DNA from: Actinomycetes bacterium
Lineage (GTDB): Bacteria; Actinomycetota; Actinomycetes; Actinomycetales; Microbacteriaceae
Assembly (NCBI GenBank): GCA_023390155.1
Contig: JAEWDJ010000101.1
Location: 1 to 7,914, forward strand
Reading direction: 5' to 3'
DNA length: 7,914 nucleotides
The position numbers and the translations under genes are program-made. Positions 1 through 6,418 of the stretch are shown here, in pieces (positions within the stretch are counted from its first letter, which is position 1; each line of letters opens with the position of its first letter). The notes below the pieces were generated by a model, which saw only the letters and a program-made list of their open reading frames with translations, was not told the DNA's origin and ran no database searches.

Positions 1-1
1 C

Positions 2-1267
2 CCGACGGCCGCGACCGGCGTCCACGGCGTCGTCGCCGGCGTCGCGCTCGGCCTGGGGACCGCACTCGGCTTCCTCGTCGCGGGGCTGCCGGCGGGCGGC
101 TCCTTCGCCGCCGGCGCGGCGATCAGCGGCGTCGCGATCGCGTTCCTCGGCGTCGGCCTGCTGCTCGCGCAGGTGATGAGCACCTCCCGCGGCGCGAACG
201 GATTTGCCGCCGCCCTCGTCGCGCTGGCCTACGTGCTGCGCGGCATCGGCGACGCCACGGGCACGACCACCGGCGACGGGACGGTCATGATCACCGGCTG
301 GCCCAGCTGGCTCAGCCCGATCGGCTGGGGCGAGCAGGTCTCGCCGTACACGGACGCGGACGGGTGGCCGCTCCTGCTGCAGCTGGGCTTCGCGGCCGTG
401 CTCATCGCCGTGACGTTCGGCCTCCAGGCCGTTCGCGACTCCGGCGCGGGCGTCATCCCCGAGCGCGCCGGCCGCCGGGACGCTCTGCCCACCCTGCGCG
501 GACCGCTCGGGCTCGCGTGGCGGCTGCAGTGGCCGGTCATCCTGGGCTGGACGGTCGGAGGCGCGCTGACCGGCGTGCTCGCCGGCGCGCTCGGGAGTCT
601 CGTCGGCAGCTCCATCGCGAACGACCCGAACCTCGCCGACATCCGCAGGGCCATCGCGCACATCGGCGCGGGCGGCTCCGGCCCGCTAACGCAGCTCTTC
701 ATCTCCGCGATCTTCTCGATCGTCGGGGTGCTGGCGGCGGCGTGCGCCGTGCAGGCGGTGATCCGGCTGCGCCAGGAGGAGGCCGCGGGCACCGCCGAGG
801 TGGTGCTGGCCACCCCCGTGTCGCGCGTTCGCTGGCTGCTCGAGTTCGTGCTGGTGGGCGTCGTCGCGGTGGTGCTCGTGCTCGTCGCGGCCGCGCTCGC
901 CGCCGGGCTCTCAGCGGTCGCCGCGGGGGAGGATGCCGCCCGCATCGGCGACTCGTTCGTCGCGGCCGGCGCGCAGCTGCCGGTCGCGCTCGTCTACCTC
1001 GGCGTGCTGGCGCTGGTGTTCGTGCTCGCCCCGGGCTGGACCGTCCCGGTCGGCTGGGCCGCCCTCGCGCTCGGGGCGTTCATCGGCATCTTCGGCGGGC
1101 TGGTGAACCTCCCGGACCCCGTCCGTCACCTCTCACCGTTCGCCGACGCCCCGGTCGTCGTGGGCGATGTCGACTGGACCGGGGGATACTGGATGCTCGG
1201 CATCGCGCTCGTCGCGCTGGCCGCGGCGGCGGCGCTCATCCGCCGCCGAGATCTCGCGATCGGATAG
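2..1267 (+). CDS. ABC-2 type exporter permease, polyketide-antibiotic exporter-like (5' truncated)
   Basis: The reading frame is open from the left edge (first full codon at 2) to TAG at 1265-1267. It gives 421 residues, so the gene starts upstream and the internal ATG at 173 is not its start. The protein is almost entirely hydrophobic helices. I see about ten, including two before position 173 and others near 520-610, 700-760, 830-910, 970-1030 and 1170-1240. Short charged loops and an Arg-rich C-terminus (RRRDLAIG) follow. Repeated features such as LSPIGWGEQVSPY and HLSPFADAPVV in the extracytoplasmic loops, and a two-half layout, resemble the actinobacterial exporters of the COG3559 type ('putative exporter of polyketide antibiotics'), usually about 530 aa. 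These pair with a separate ABC ATPase, probably encoded just upstream. The inferred role is export of a drug or lipophilic compound from the cytoplasmic membrane; the substrate is unknown. A MarR/GbsR-like regulator starts 8 bp downstream. Confidence 0.8.
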   Translation, partial: PTAATGVHGVVAGVALGLGTALGFLVAGLPAGGSFAAGAAISGVAIAFLGVGLLLAQVMSTSRGANGFAAALVALAYVLRGIGDATGTTTGDGTVMITGWPSWLSPIGWGEQVSPYTDADGWPLLLQLGFAAVLIAVTFGLQAVRDSGAGVIPERAGRRDALPTLRGPLGLAWRLQWPVILGWTVGGALTGVLAGALGSLVGSSIANDPNLADIRRAIAHIGAGGSGPLTQLFISAIFSIVGVLAAACAVQAVIRLRQEEAAGTAEVVLATPVSRVRWLLEFVLVGVVAVVLVLVAAALAAGLSAVAAGEDAARIGDSFVAAGAQLPVALVYLGVLALVFVLAPGWTVPVGWAALALGAFIGIFGGLVNLPDPVRHLSPFADAPVVVGDVDWTGGYWMLGIALVALAAAAALIRRRDLAIG

Positions 1268-1275
1268 GGAGCAGC

Positions 1276-1752
1276 ATGGCGAAGGACCCGATCGCGCTCG
1301 ACGACGTGCGGGAGCACTCCGCGGCGATCCTCACCGCGGCCGGGTTCCCGAAGATGCCCGCCCGCGTGCTCATGGCCCTCACCGTCACCGAGCAGCCCGG
1401 CCTCACCGCCGCCGAGCTCGCCGACACCCTCGCGGTCAGCGCCGCCGGCATCTCCGGGGCCGTCCGCTACCTGCAGACGCTCGGCATCATCCGCCGGGTG
1501 TCGCAGTCCGCCAGCCGGCGCGACCGGTACGAGCTGCCCGCCGACTGGTACGCGCTCATGGTGCGCAACAGCCCGATCTACGCCGCCCTCGCCGACCAGG
1601 CCGACCTCGGCCTCGCCGCCGTCGGCGACCCGGATTCCCCGGCCACCGAGCGCCTGCGCGACATGGCCGGCTTCTACCGCTTCCTGCAGGGGAGGCTGCC
1701 GGAGCTGATCGGCGAGTGGGAGGCCGTGCGCACCGGTTCCGCCCGACGCTGA
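1276..1752 (+). CDS. MarR/GbsR-like winged-helix transcriptional regulator
   Basis: This 158-aa protein starts at ATG 1276. An AGGGAG-type ribosome site overlaps the end of the permease gene, and only 8 bp separate the two genes. Residues about 27-92 form a winged helix-turn-helix: PGLTAAELADTLAVSAAGIS is a helix-turn-helix with a recognition helix running into GAVRYLQTLGII, followed by a basic wing (RRVSQSASRRDRYEL). The remainder (about 91-152) is helical, with aromatic residues as in the dimerisation/ligand region of GbsR-type MarR relatives. MarR-family proteins usually repress neighbouring efflux genes and are released by a small ligand. Tight coupling to the exporter suggests that this protein controls the exporter operon, which is inference. 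The ligand is unknown. The exact subfamily (GbsR versus general MarR) is not certain. Confidence 0.85.
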   Translation: MAKDPIALDDVREHSAAILTAAGFPKMPARVLMALTVTEQPGLTAAELADTLAVSAAGISGAVRYLQTLGIIRRVSQSASRRDRYELPADWYALMVRNSPIYAALADQADLGLAAVGDPDSPATERLRDMAGFYRFLQGRLPELIGEWEAVRTGSARR

Positions 1753-1777
1753 CGCGCCTCCGGGGCCACGGCGCGTC
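1751..1777 (+). terminator. Possible hairpin terminator after regulator gene
   Basis: GACGCGCC (1751-1758) and GGCGCGTC (1770-1777) form a perfect 8-bp stem with an 11-nt loop. The left arm overlaps the regulator's stop codon (TGA 1750-1752). There is no T-run, which is common for terminators in high-GC actinobacteria. Position at the end of the exporter-regulator unit supports termination, but a random GC-rich inverted repeat cannot be excluded. Confidence 0.35.
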
Positions 1778-1803
1778 CATCCGCCACACTGGGCAGAGCA
1801 GCA

Positions 1804-1831
1804 CAGCACCACAGCACCACGAGCAGCACCC
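1804..1831 (+). repeat. Tandem CAGCACCA octamer in upstream region of membrane gene
   Basis: CAGCACCA occurs twice head to tail (1804-1811 and 1812-1819). A third near-copy, CAGCACCC, is at 1824-1831 after a 4-nt CGAG insert. The stretch lies between the regulator gene and the membrane-protein gene at 1864. A weak -10-like CACACT sits just upstream at 1785-1790, which would place the repeat in the 5' untranslated leader. It may keep the leader unstructured or may simply be replication slippage; no function is shown. Confidence 0.5.
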
Positions 1832-1863
1832 GGCGCAGCCGGCCGGCACCACCAGGGGGATCC

Positions 1864-2265
1864 ATGCGCTTCACCACGCCCAGGCAGAAGGCGATCGTCA
1901 TCGCCGTGCTCGTCGCCCTCGACATCGTGCTCGCGCTCGTGCTCGACGCCCTCCACTCCGAGGCCGGCTCCATCGTGCTCACGGTGCTGCAGACCGCCGG
2001 GTGGTACCTCGCGACGCGCGTCTTCCGCGGGCCCGGCGAATCCGTCCAGGCCGCGCGGCCGTGGTGGCGCATGACGAACCGGCCGCTGCTGTCGAGCGTG
2101 CTGGGCGCGCTCTACGCCGTCTCGGCGGTGGGCAACGCCTTCTTCTCGTTCGCCGGATACGGCAGCGTGTCTGGCTGGGTGTCCATCCTCGGGCAGGCGG
2201 CCCTGGCCGCCCTGTTCCTCGGCTCCGCCGCCCGGCTGCGCACGCTGGCCCGCGTCGCGGCCTGA
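1864..2265 (+). CDS. Small four-helix membrane protein of unknown function
   Basis: This 133-aa protein starts at ATG 1864, preceded by a strong purine-rich ribosome site (AGGGGGA at about 1854-1860). Four membrane segments are visible at about residues 10-30, 35-54, 74-97 and 103-124. A polar, Arg/Trp-containing loop (FRGPGESVQAARPWWRM) lies between helices 2 and 3. There is no cleavable signal peptide motif; the N-terminus MRFTTPRQK is short and basic, followed directly by helix 1, so both termini are probably cytoplasmic. I do not recognise a family. Proteins of this size and layout are common as uncharacterised actinobacterial membrane proteins. It is separated from the regulator upstream by a hairpin and a 111-bp gap, and from the peptidase downstream by only 17 bp that seem to hold that gene's own promoter, so it is likely monocistronic or only partly co-transcribed. 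Confidence 0.75.
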   Translation: MRFTTPRQKAIVIAVLVALDIVLALVLDALHSEAGSIVLTVLQTAGWYLATRVFRGPGESVQAARPWWRMTNRPLLSSVLGALYAVSAVGNAFFSFAGYGSVSGWVSILGQAALAALFLGSAARLRTLARVAA

Positions 2266-2269
2266 GCCG

Positions 2270-2275
2270 TAGGCT
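2270..2275 (+). promoter_or_regulatory. -10 box TAGGCT, probable leaderless promoter of M13 peptidase
   Basis: TAGGCT fits the actinobacterial TANNNT -10 consensus. Its last base lies 7 nt before the A of the peptidase ATG at 2283, the distance expected if transcription starts at that A (leaderless mRNA). The only purine run (GGGGG, 2276-2280) is 2 nt from the ATG, too close for a Shine-Dalgarno site. No convincing -35 is visible. The same arrangement recurs on the other strand at 6372-6377. Confidence 0.5.
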
Positions 2276-2282
2276 GGGGGTC

Positions 2283-4256
2283 ATGACGCTCGCCTCCGGT
2301 ATCGCATCCGACGAACTCGACCCCACGATCCGCCCGCAGGACGACCTGTTCCGGCACGTCAACGGCAAGTGGATCGACCGCACCGAGATCCCCGACGACA
2401 AGGCCCGCTGGGGCTCCTTCATGGTCCTCGCCGAGCAGTCGGAGGCGGCGGTCCGCGAGATCATCGAGGCCGCCCAGAACGCGCCCGAGGGCACCGAGGA
2501 GCGCAAGTTCGGCGATCTCTTCACCAGCTTCCTCGACGAGGAACGGGTGGACGCCCTGGGCATCCGCCCGATCGAGGCGCAGCTCGCGCTCGCGAGCGAC
2601 GTGAGCTCGGTCGCCGAGCTCCTGCAGACGCTGGGCAAGCTCGAGCGCCACGGCGTCGGCGGCTTCTACCAGCTCTTCGTCGACAACGACCCGGGCGACC
2701 CCGAGCGCTACCTCGTGTTCGCCGAGCAGGGCGGCATCTCGCTGCCCGACGAGTCGTACTTCCGCGAGGAGCGCTTCGCGCCGATCCGGGAGGCGTTCGT
2801 CGCGCACATCCAGCGCATGTTCGAGCTCGCCGGGCTCGAGAACGCGCCGGAGCGCGCGCAGCGGGTCTTCGACCTCGAGACCGAGATCGCCGCGCAGCAC
2901 TGGGACAATGTCACCTCGCGCGACTCCGAGAAGACCTACAACCTGTACACCTGGGCCGACGCCGACGCCCTGTTCGCCGGCGGGGGCGGCGACCCGGCCG
3001 CCCGCCTCGACCTGTGGGCCACGGCGCTCGGCGCACCGGAGGGCGCGCTCGCCGAGGTCGTGCTGCGTCAGCCGTCGTTCACCTCTGGTCTCGCCGGGCT
3101 GCTGACCGAGTCGCGGCTCGACGCCTGGAAGGACTGGCTGGCGTGGCAGATCATCCACGGCGCCGCGCCGTACATGAGCGGCGACTTCGTGGACGCGAAC
3201 TTCGACTTCTACGGTCGCACCCTCACAGGCACGCCGCAGATGCGTGCCCGCTGGAAGCGCGGCGTCTCGCTGGTGGAGGGCGCGATGGGCGAGGCCGTCG
3301 GCCGCATCTACGTCGAGAAGCACTTCCCGCCGGCCGCGAAGGAGGCGATGGACGAGCTCGTCGCCAACCTCATCGAGGCCTACCGCCAGAGCATCCGCAC
3401 GCTCGAGTGGATGGGCGAGGACACCCGCGACCGCGCGCTCGACAAGCTCGAGAAGTTCACGCCGAAGATCGGCTACCCGGTGAAGTGGCGCGACTACTCG
3501 GCGCTGCAGATCGACCCGACCGACCTGGTGGGCAACGTGCGCGCGGCCGCCCTGTTCGAGTTCAACCGCGAGCTGGGCAAGATCGGCAAGCCGCTCGATC
3601 GCGACGAGTGGTTCATGACGCCGCAGACGATCAACGCGTACTACAACCCGGGCTTCAACGAGATCGTGTTCCCGGCCGCCATCCTGCAGTACCCGTTCTT
3701 CGACGCCGGACGCGACGCCGCCGCCAACTACGGCGCGATCGGCGCCGTCATCGGGCACGAGATCGGCCACGGCTTCGACGACCAGGGCTCCAAGTTCGAC
3801 GGCGACGGCAAGCTGGAGGACTGGTGGACGGCCGCCGACCGCGCCGCCTTCGAGAAGCGCACCGGCAGCCTGATCGAGCAGTACAACGCGCTCGCGCCCG
3901 CCCAGGTGCCCGACCACCACGTGAACGGCGCGCTCACCATCGGCGAGAACATCGGCGACCTCGGCGGTCTCGGCATCGCCTGGAAGGCCTACCTCCTGTC
4001 CCTCGACGGCCAAGAGCCGCCGGTCATCGACGGGCTCACCGGTGCGGAGCGGTTCTTCCTCTCCTGGGCGCAGGCGTGGCAGCAGAAGGGCCGCGACGCC
4101 GAGGTGATCCGCCTGCTGGCGATCGACCCGCACTCGCCCAACGAGTTCCGCTGCAACCAGATCGTGCGCAACATCGACGCCTTCTACGACACGTTCGGCG
4201 TCACCGAGGGCGACGCGCTCTGGCTCGAGCCGGAGTCCCGCGTCACCATCTGGTGA
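2283..4256 (+). CDS. M13 family zinc metallopeptidase (neprilysin/PepO/Zmp1-type endopeptidase)
   Basis: This 657-aa protein has the usual bacterial M13 length (Mycobacterium Zmp1 is of similar size). The zinc motif HEIGH is at residues 492-496, with H492 and H496 as ligands and E493 catalytic. The third ligand E555 lies in ENIGD, with D559 supporting it. The substrate-binding NAYY is at 451-454, and HSPNEFR at 617-623 supplies H617 and R623. Distances between these match human neprilysin (N542 to H583 41 residues, H587 to E646 59, H711 to R717 6), so the enzyme should be active. The C-terminus ends in the family-typical aromatic ...VTIW. The N-terminus (MTLASGIASDEL) has no signal peptide or membrane anchor, unlike mammalian neprilysin, so a cytosolic location or non-classical export is expected. 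It would cleave oligopeptides on the amino side of hydrophobic residues. The start at 2283 follows directly from the -10 box. The gene ends at a strong hairpin 4 bp downstream and seems to be transcribed alone. Confidence 0.95.
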   Translation: MTLASGIASDELDPTIRPQDDLFRHVNGKWIDRTEIPDDKARWGSFMVLAEQSEAAVREIIEAAQNAPEGTEERKFGDLFTSFLDEERVDALGIRPIEAQLALASDVSSVAELLQTLGKLERHGVGGFYQLFVDNDPGDPERYLVFAEQGGISLPDESYFREERFAPIREAFVAHIQRMFELAGLENAPERAQRVFDLETEIAAQHWDNVTSRDSEKTYNLYTWADADALFAGGGGDPAARLDLWATALGAPEGALAEVVLRQPSFTSGLAGLLTESRLDAWKDWLAWQIIHGAAPYMSGDFVDANFDFYGRTLTGTPQMRARWKRGVSLVEGAMGEAVGRIYVEKHFPPAAKEAMDELVANLIEAYRQSIRTLEWMGEDTRDRALDKLEKFTPKIGYPVKWRDYSALQIDPTDLVGNVRAAALFEFNRELGKIGKPLDRDEWFMTPQTINAYYNPGFNEIVFPAAILQYPFFDAGRDAAANYGAIGAVIGHEIGHGFDDQGSKFDGDGKLEDWWTAADRAAFEKRTGSLIEQYNALAPAQVPDHHVNGALTIGENIGDLGGLGIAWKAYLLSLDGQEPPVIDGLTGAERFFLSWAQAWQQKGRDAEVIRLLAIDPHSPNEFRCNQIVRNIDAFYDTFGVTEGDALWLEPESRVTIW

Positions 4257-4260
4257 GCCC

Positions 4261-4295
4261 GGCACGTGCGTCGTCGAGGAGGCGACGCACGTGCC
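4261..4295 (+). terminator. Strong hairpin terminator after M13 peptidase
   Basis: GGCACGTGCGTCG (4261-4273) and CGACGCACGTGCC (4283-4295) form a perfect 13-bp stem with a 9-nt loop, beginning 4 nt after the peptidase stop codon (TGA 4254-4256). A C-run rather than a T-run follows, as often seen in high-GC actinobacteria. Each arm also contains the palindrome CACGTG, so a protein-binding role is conceivable, but position argues for termination. Confidence 0.75.
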
Positions 4296-4307
4296 CCCCG
4301 ATCGGGG
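4296..4307 (+). promoter_or_regulatory. 12-bp palindrome abutting a promoter (candidate operator)
   Basis: CCCCGATCGGGG is a perfect 12-bp palindrome that begins right after the terminator stem and ends at the base before the -10-like TAGCAT. In the spacer next to a -10 box it would be well placed to bind a dimeric repressor. It could also just be a GC-rich chance palindrome. No known operator consensus is recognised. Confidence 0.3.
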
Positions 4308-4313
4308 TAGCAT
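4308..4313 (+). promoter_or_regulatory. -10-like box TAGCAT upstream of serine hydrolase
   Basis: TAGCAT fits the TANNNT -10 pattern and lies in the short gap between the peptidase terminator and the serine hydrolase gene. Transcription would start near 4320, giving a leader of about 60 nt before the GTG at 4381, with a ribosome site inside it. No good -35 hexamer is visible. If it is real, it rules out starting the protein at the in-frame GTG at 4291. Confidence 0.4.
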
Positions 4314-4363
4314 CGTCACCACGCGGCTTCAGGGGGCCGCCAGAACCAGCCGCACTCTCTCGC

Positions 4364-4368
4364 AGGAG
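4364..4368 (+). promoter_or_regulatory. Ribosome binding site AGGAG of serine hydrolase
   Basis: AGGAG within GCAGGAGAT is the only good Shine-Dalgarno match upstream of the gene. It is 12 nt before GTG 4381 and 18 nt before ATG 4387. The former spacing is long but usable, so it favours GTG 4381 as the start. Confidence 0.45.
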
Positions 4369-4380
4369 ATCCCGAACCAC

Positions 4381-5292
4381 GTGACGATGCAGACCCAGGA
4401 GTCCGAGCGCCGCCGACGCCATGCCGAGGCGAGGCGGGCCCGGCACCGCGGACCCTCGACGGCCGCGGACGCCTTCTCGCGCAGCTTCACCAGCCTGGGC
4501 CAGCTCGCGCTCCAGGGCGTGCAGGTCTCGGCGCGCGCGACCGACCTCAGCACGGGAGCCGTGCTCTTCTCGGTCGACGACCACGTCGTCATGCCCACGG
4601 CCAGCATCGGCAAGGTGCTCCTCCTGGTCGAGGTCGCCGCGCGCCTCCAGTCGGGGCAGCTCAGCCCGCTGGTGCAGCTGGACCGCCTCCCGCAGGACGC
4701 CGCCGGCGACTCCGGCATCTGGCAGCACCTGCAGGTGCCCGCCCTCCCCGTCGCCGACCTCGCGGCCCTCGTGGGTGCGACCAGCGACAACCTCGCCACC
4801 AACGTCCTCCTCCGCCGCGTCGGCCTGGAGGCCGTGAGCGCCCGCACGGAGGCGCTCGGGCTCACCCGCACGGCGCTCCTCGACCTCGTGCGCGACCACC
4901 GCGGCCCCGACGACGCCCCCCAGCTCTCGGTCGGCAGCGCCAACGAGCTCACCTGGCTGTTCTCGTCCCTCGCACGCGGTGAGATCGTGGATGCCGCCAC
5001 CAGCCAGCGCGTCATCTCCTGGCTCTCGCTCAACAGCGACTTCTCGCTGGTCTCAAGCGCCTTCGGCCTCGACCCGCACTCCCACCGCCACGCCGAGCAC
5101 GGCATCCTGCTCGTCAACAAGACGGGCACCGACGCCGGGGTGCGCAGCGAGGTCGGCGTGCTCCGCGGGCCCAACGCCGGCGTGACGTACGCCGTCTCGA
5201 CCTACTTCGACGACACGGAGCTGCCCGACCGGCTGGCGGTCATCGACGGGATGCGCACCGTCGGCATCGACCTGCTGGAGTACGTCTTCTGA
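4381..5292 (+). CDS. Class A beta-lactamase-fold serine hydrolase, cytosolic, lacking Glu166
   Basis: From GTG 4381 the protein is 303 aa; ATG 4387 is an alternative two codons later. The class A core is clear. SIGK at residues 75-78 holds the nucleophile S75 and base K78. SDN at 135-137 lies exactly 60 residues later, the same spacing as Ser70-Ser130 in TEM enzymes. KTG is at 247-249, within NKTGTDAGVRSEVG. The omega-loop region (about 158-180) has no glutamate. Lined up from the TR pair at 162-163, the position of Glu166 is Asp168, and no ExxLN motif is present. There is no signal peptide; the N-terminus is polar and Arg-rich (RRRRHAEARRARHRG). Classical beta-lactamases are secreted, so antibiotic hydrolysis is doubtful. 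It more likely acts as an esterase, amidase or peptidase of the PF13354-type beta-lactamase2 group; the substrate is unknown. It is convergent with the downstream SDR gene. Confidence 0.85.
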   Translation: MTMQTQESERRRRHAEARRARHRGPSTAADAFSRSFTSLGQLALQGVQVSARATDLSTGAVLFSVDDHVVMPTASIGKVLLLVEVAARLQSGQLSPLVQLDRLPQDAAGDSGIWQHLQVPALPVADLAALVGATSDNLATNVLLRRVGLEAVSARTEALGLTRTALLDLVRDHRGPDDAPQLSVGSANELTWLFSSLARGEIVDAATSQRVISWLSLNSDFSLVSSAFGLDPHSHRHAEHGILLVNKTGTDAGVRSEVGVLRGPNAGVTYAVSTYFDDTELPDRLAVIDGMRTVGIDLLEYVF

Positions 5293-5299
5293 GACCCTC

Positions 5300-5317
5300 G
5301 CGGCCTCAGCGGGCCGC
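5300..5317. terminator. Short bidirectional hairpin between convergent genes
   Basis: GCGGCC (5300-5305) and GGCCGC (5312-5317) form a 6-bp GC stem with a 6-nt loop. It lies in the 13-bp gap and over the stop codon (5306-5308) of the minus-strand gene. Being symmetrical, it could stop transcription from both sides. The stem is short, so confidence is limited. Confidence 0.3.
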
Positions 5318-6364
5318 CACGAACGCGTCCTCGGCCGCGTAGTCGAACCAGCGGCCGGCCTCCGCCCGCGCCGCGAGCGCCGGGAACGCGCTCGTCCAGT
5401 CCTCCTGACGGCGCTCGGCCGCCTTCACCTCCCGCACCGCCCAGTCCACGGCCGCGGCGACCGCCTCCGGGTAGCGCACCGGCTGACGGTAGCCGAGCTC
5501 GACCTTCGCCGCCGCCATGCTGAGCAGCAGCGGGCGCGCGACCGACCAGGGCGTCCCGCCGACGCCGTCCACCGGCGGCCCGGCGTACGCGTCCACCTCC
5601 ACCTCCCGGTCGAGCGCGCGATAGACGGCCCGGGCGATCTCCGCCACGCTCAGGTCGTCCTCGTCCACGGCGTTGAGCACGCGCTTGCCCGGCCGGTCGG
5701 CGCACAGGGCGACGAGCTCGGCGATGTTCGCGGTGGAGGAGGTGCTGAACCGGTTGCCGCCGCCGTCCGACAGCACGACGCGGTCGCGCCCGTCGAGGGC
5801 CCGCTTGATGAAGTACCACTCCCGCAGCGCCGGGCTGAACGGACCGTGGATCGCGCCCGGCCGCAGGATGCTGACCGGGAGGTCCTCCACGGCCAGCAGC
5901 GTCCGCTCCAGCGCCGCCTTGAGGGGCGAGTACGTGCGCTCGCCGTTGTCGATGGTCGGGTCCGTCTCCCGCAGCGGGATCGGGAACCGCGGGAAGTCGT
6001 CCGGCCCGGTCACGACGTCCAGGTACCCGCCGTCGGTGCCGGTGTAGACCGATCCCGTGGAGATCACGACGAGCGACCCCACCTCGCCGGCCAGTCGCGC
6101 GAGCTGCTCGCCGTGCCGCGGCTCGTAGGCGACCGTGTCGAGCACGAGGTCGTGCCCCCGCGCCCGCTCCACCAGCGCCTCCGTGTCCTCCCGGTCGAGC
6201 CGGATGCTCGTCACGTCGTGCTCGGCCAGCTCGGTGTCGCCGTGGTGCTCCCCGCGGTGCGCCACCAGCACCGACCACCCATCCGCGGCGAGCCGCCTCG
6301 CCACCGCCGATCCGATCTGGCCGGTCCCTCCGATGAGCATGGCCGTGCGCGTGGTGTCCGACAT
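5306..6364 (-). CDS. NAD(P)-dependent epimerase/reductase, extended SDR family
   Basis: This 352-aa protein starts at ATG 6364; a possible in-frame upstream start (to 6397) would run through the promoter and is rejected. The N-terminal Rossmann fold shows the dinucleotide motif GGTGQIG at residues 12-18. The SDR catalytic elements follow: STGSVY at 102-107 and YSPLK with Y145/K149 (YxxxK). RPGAIHGP at 168-175 is the typical post-catalytic strand of extended SDRs. The C-terminal part (about 230-352) is a substrate-binding region of variable sequence. This layout fits NAD-dependent epimerases/dehydratases of sugar nucleotides or related NAD(P)H reductases. The substrate cannot be read from sequence, and no sugar pathway genes are nearby. 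It is convergent with the serine hydrolase (13 bp between stops). Its promoter appears to be leaderless. It lies downstream of the WXG100 cassette on the same strand but is probably transcribed independently. Confidence 0.88.
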   Translation of the reverse strand: MSDTTRTAMLIGGTGQIGSAVARRLAADGWSVLVAHRGEHHGDTELAEHDVTSIRLDREDTEALVERARGHDLVLDTVAYEPRHGEQLARLAGEVGSLVVISTGSVYTGTDGGYLDVVTGPDDFPRFPIPLRETDPTIDNGERTYSPLKAALERTLLAVEDLPVSILRPGAIHGPFSPALREWYFIKRALDGRDRVVLSDGGGNRFSTSSTANIAELVALCADRPGKRVLNAVDEDDLSVAEIARAVYRALDREVEVDAYAGPPVDGVGGTPWSVARPLLLSMAAAKVELGYRQPVRYPEAVAAAVDWAVREVKAAERRQEDWTSAFPALAARAEAGRWFDYAAEDAFVAAR

Positions 6365-6371
6365 GGGGCCC

Positions 6372-6377
6372 ACCGTA
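6372..6377 (-). promoter_or_regulatory. -10 box TACGGT, probable leaderless promoter of SDR gene
   Basis: On the minus strand TACGGT (TANNNT) is followed by 7 nt (GGGCCCC) and then the ATG at 6364. This is the same 7-nt distance as at the peptidase gene. There is no Shine-Dalgarno sequence at usable distance, so transcription probably begins at the start codon. No clear -35 was found. Confidence 0.5.
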
Positions 6378-6418
6378 CGCCCGGGGCGCGGCGGCACGGG
6401 CCGGGGAGGTGGGATGGC

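Noticed and set aside
364..1275. In-frame extension of the regulator through the permease gene
   Set aside because: Arg-rich out-of-frame reading of the permease; the regulator has its own ATG and ribosome site at 1276.
1167..2282. Upstream in-frame extension of the M13 peptidase frame
   Set aside because: The extension is Arg/Pro/Ala-rich shadow sequence running across two real genes; homologous M13 proteins start near residue 1 of the ATG at 2283, just after a -10 box.
2112..4322. Very long minus-strand open frame (736 codons) antisense to the M13 peptidase
   Set aside because: It mirrors the third-position GC bias of the real gene; its composition (Val/Arg/Glu/Leu-rich) has no recognisable domain, while the plus strand has a complete M13 protein.
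4291..4380. GTG 4291 as the start of the serine hydrolase
   Set aside because: It lies within the terminator arm and upstream of the likely -10 box and ribosome site, and the added residues resemble no domain.
2369..4384. Long plus-strand alternative frame inside the peptidase gene
   Set aside because: Extremely Arg/Pro-rich with no motif; a shadow of the M13 gene.
4381..5292. Antibiotic resistance beta-lactamase
   Set aside because: No signal peptide and no Glu166, so calling it a resistance gene is not supported by the sequence.
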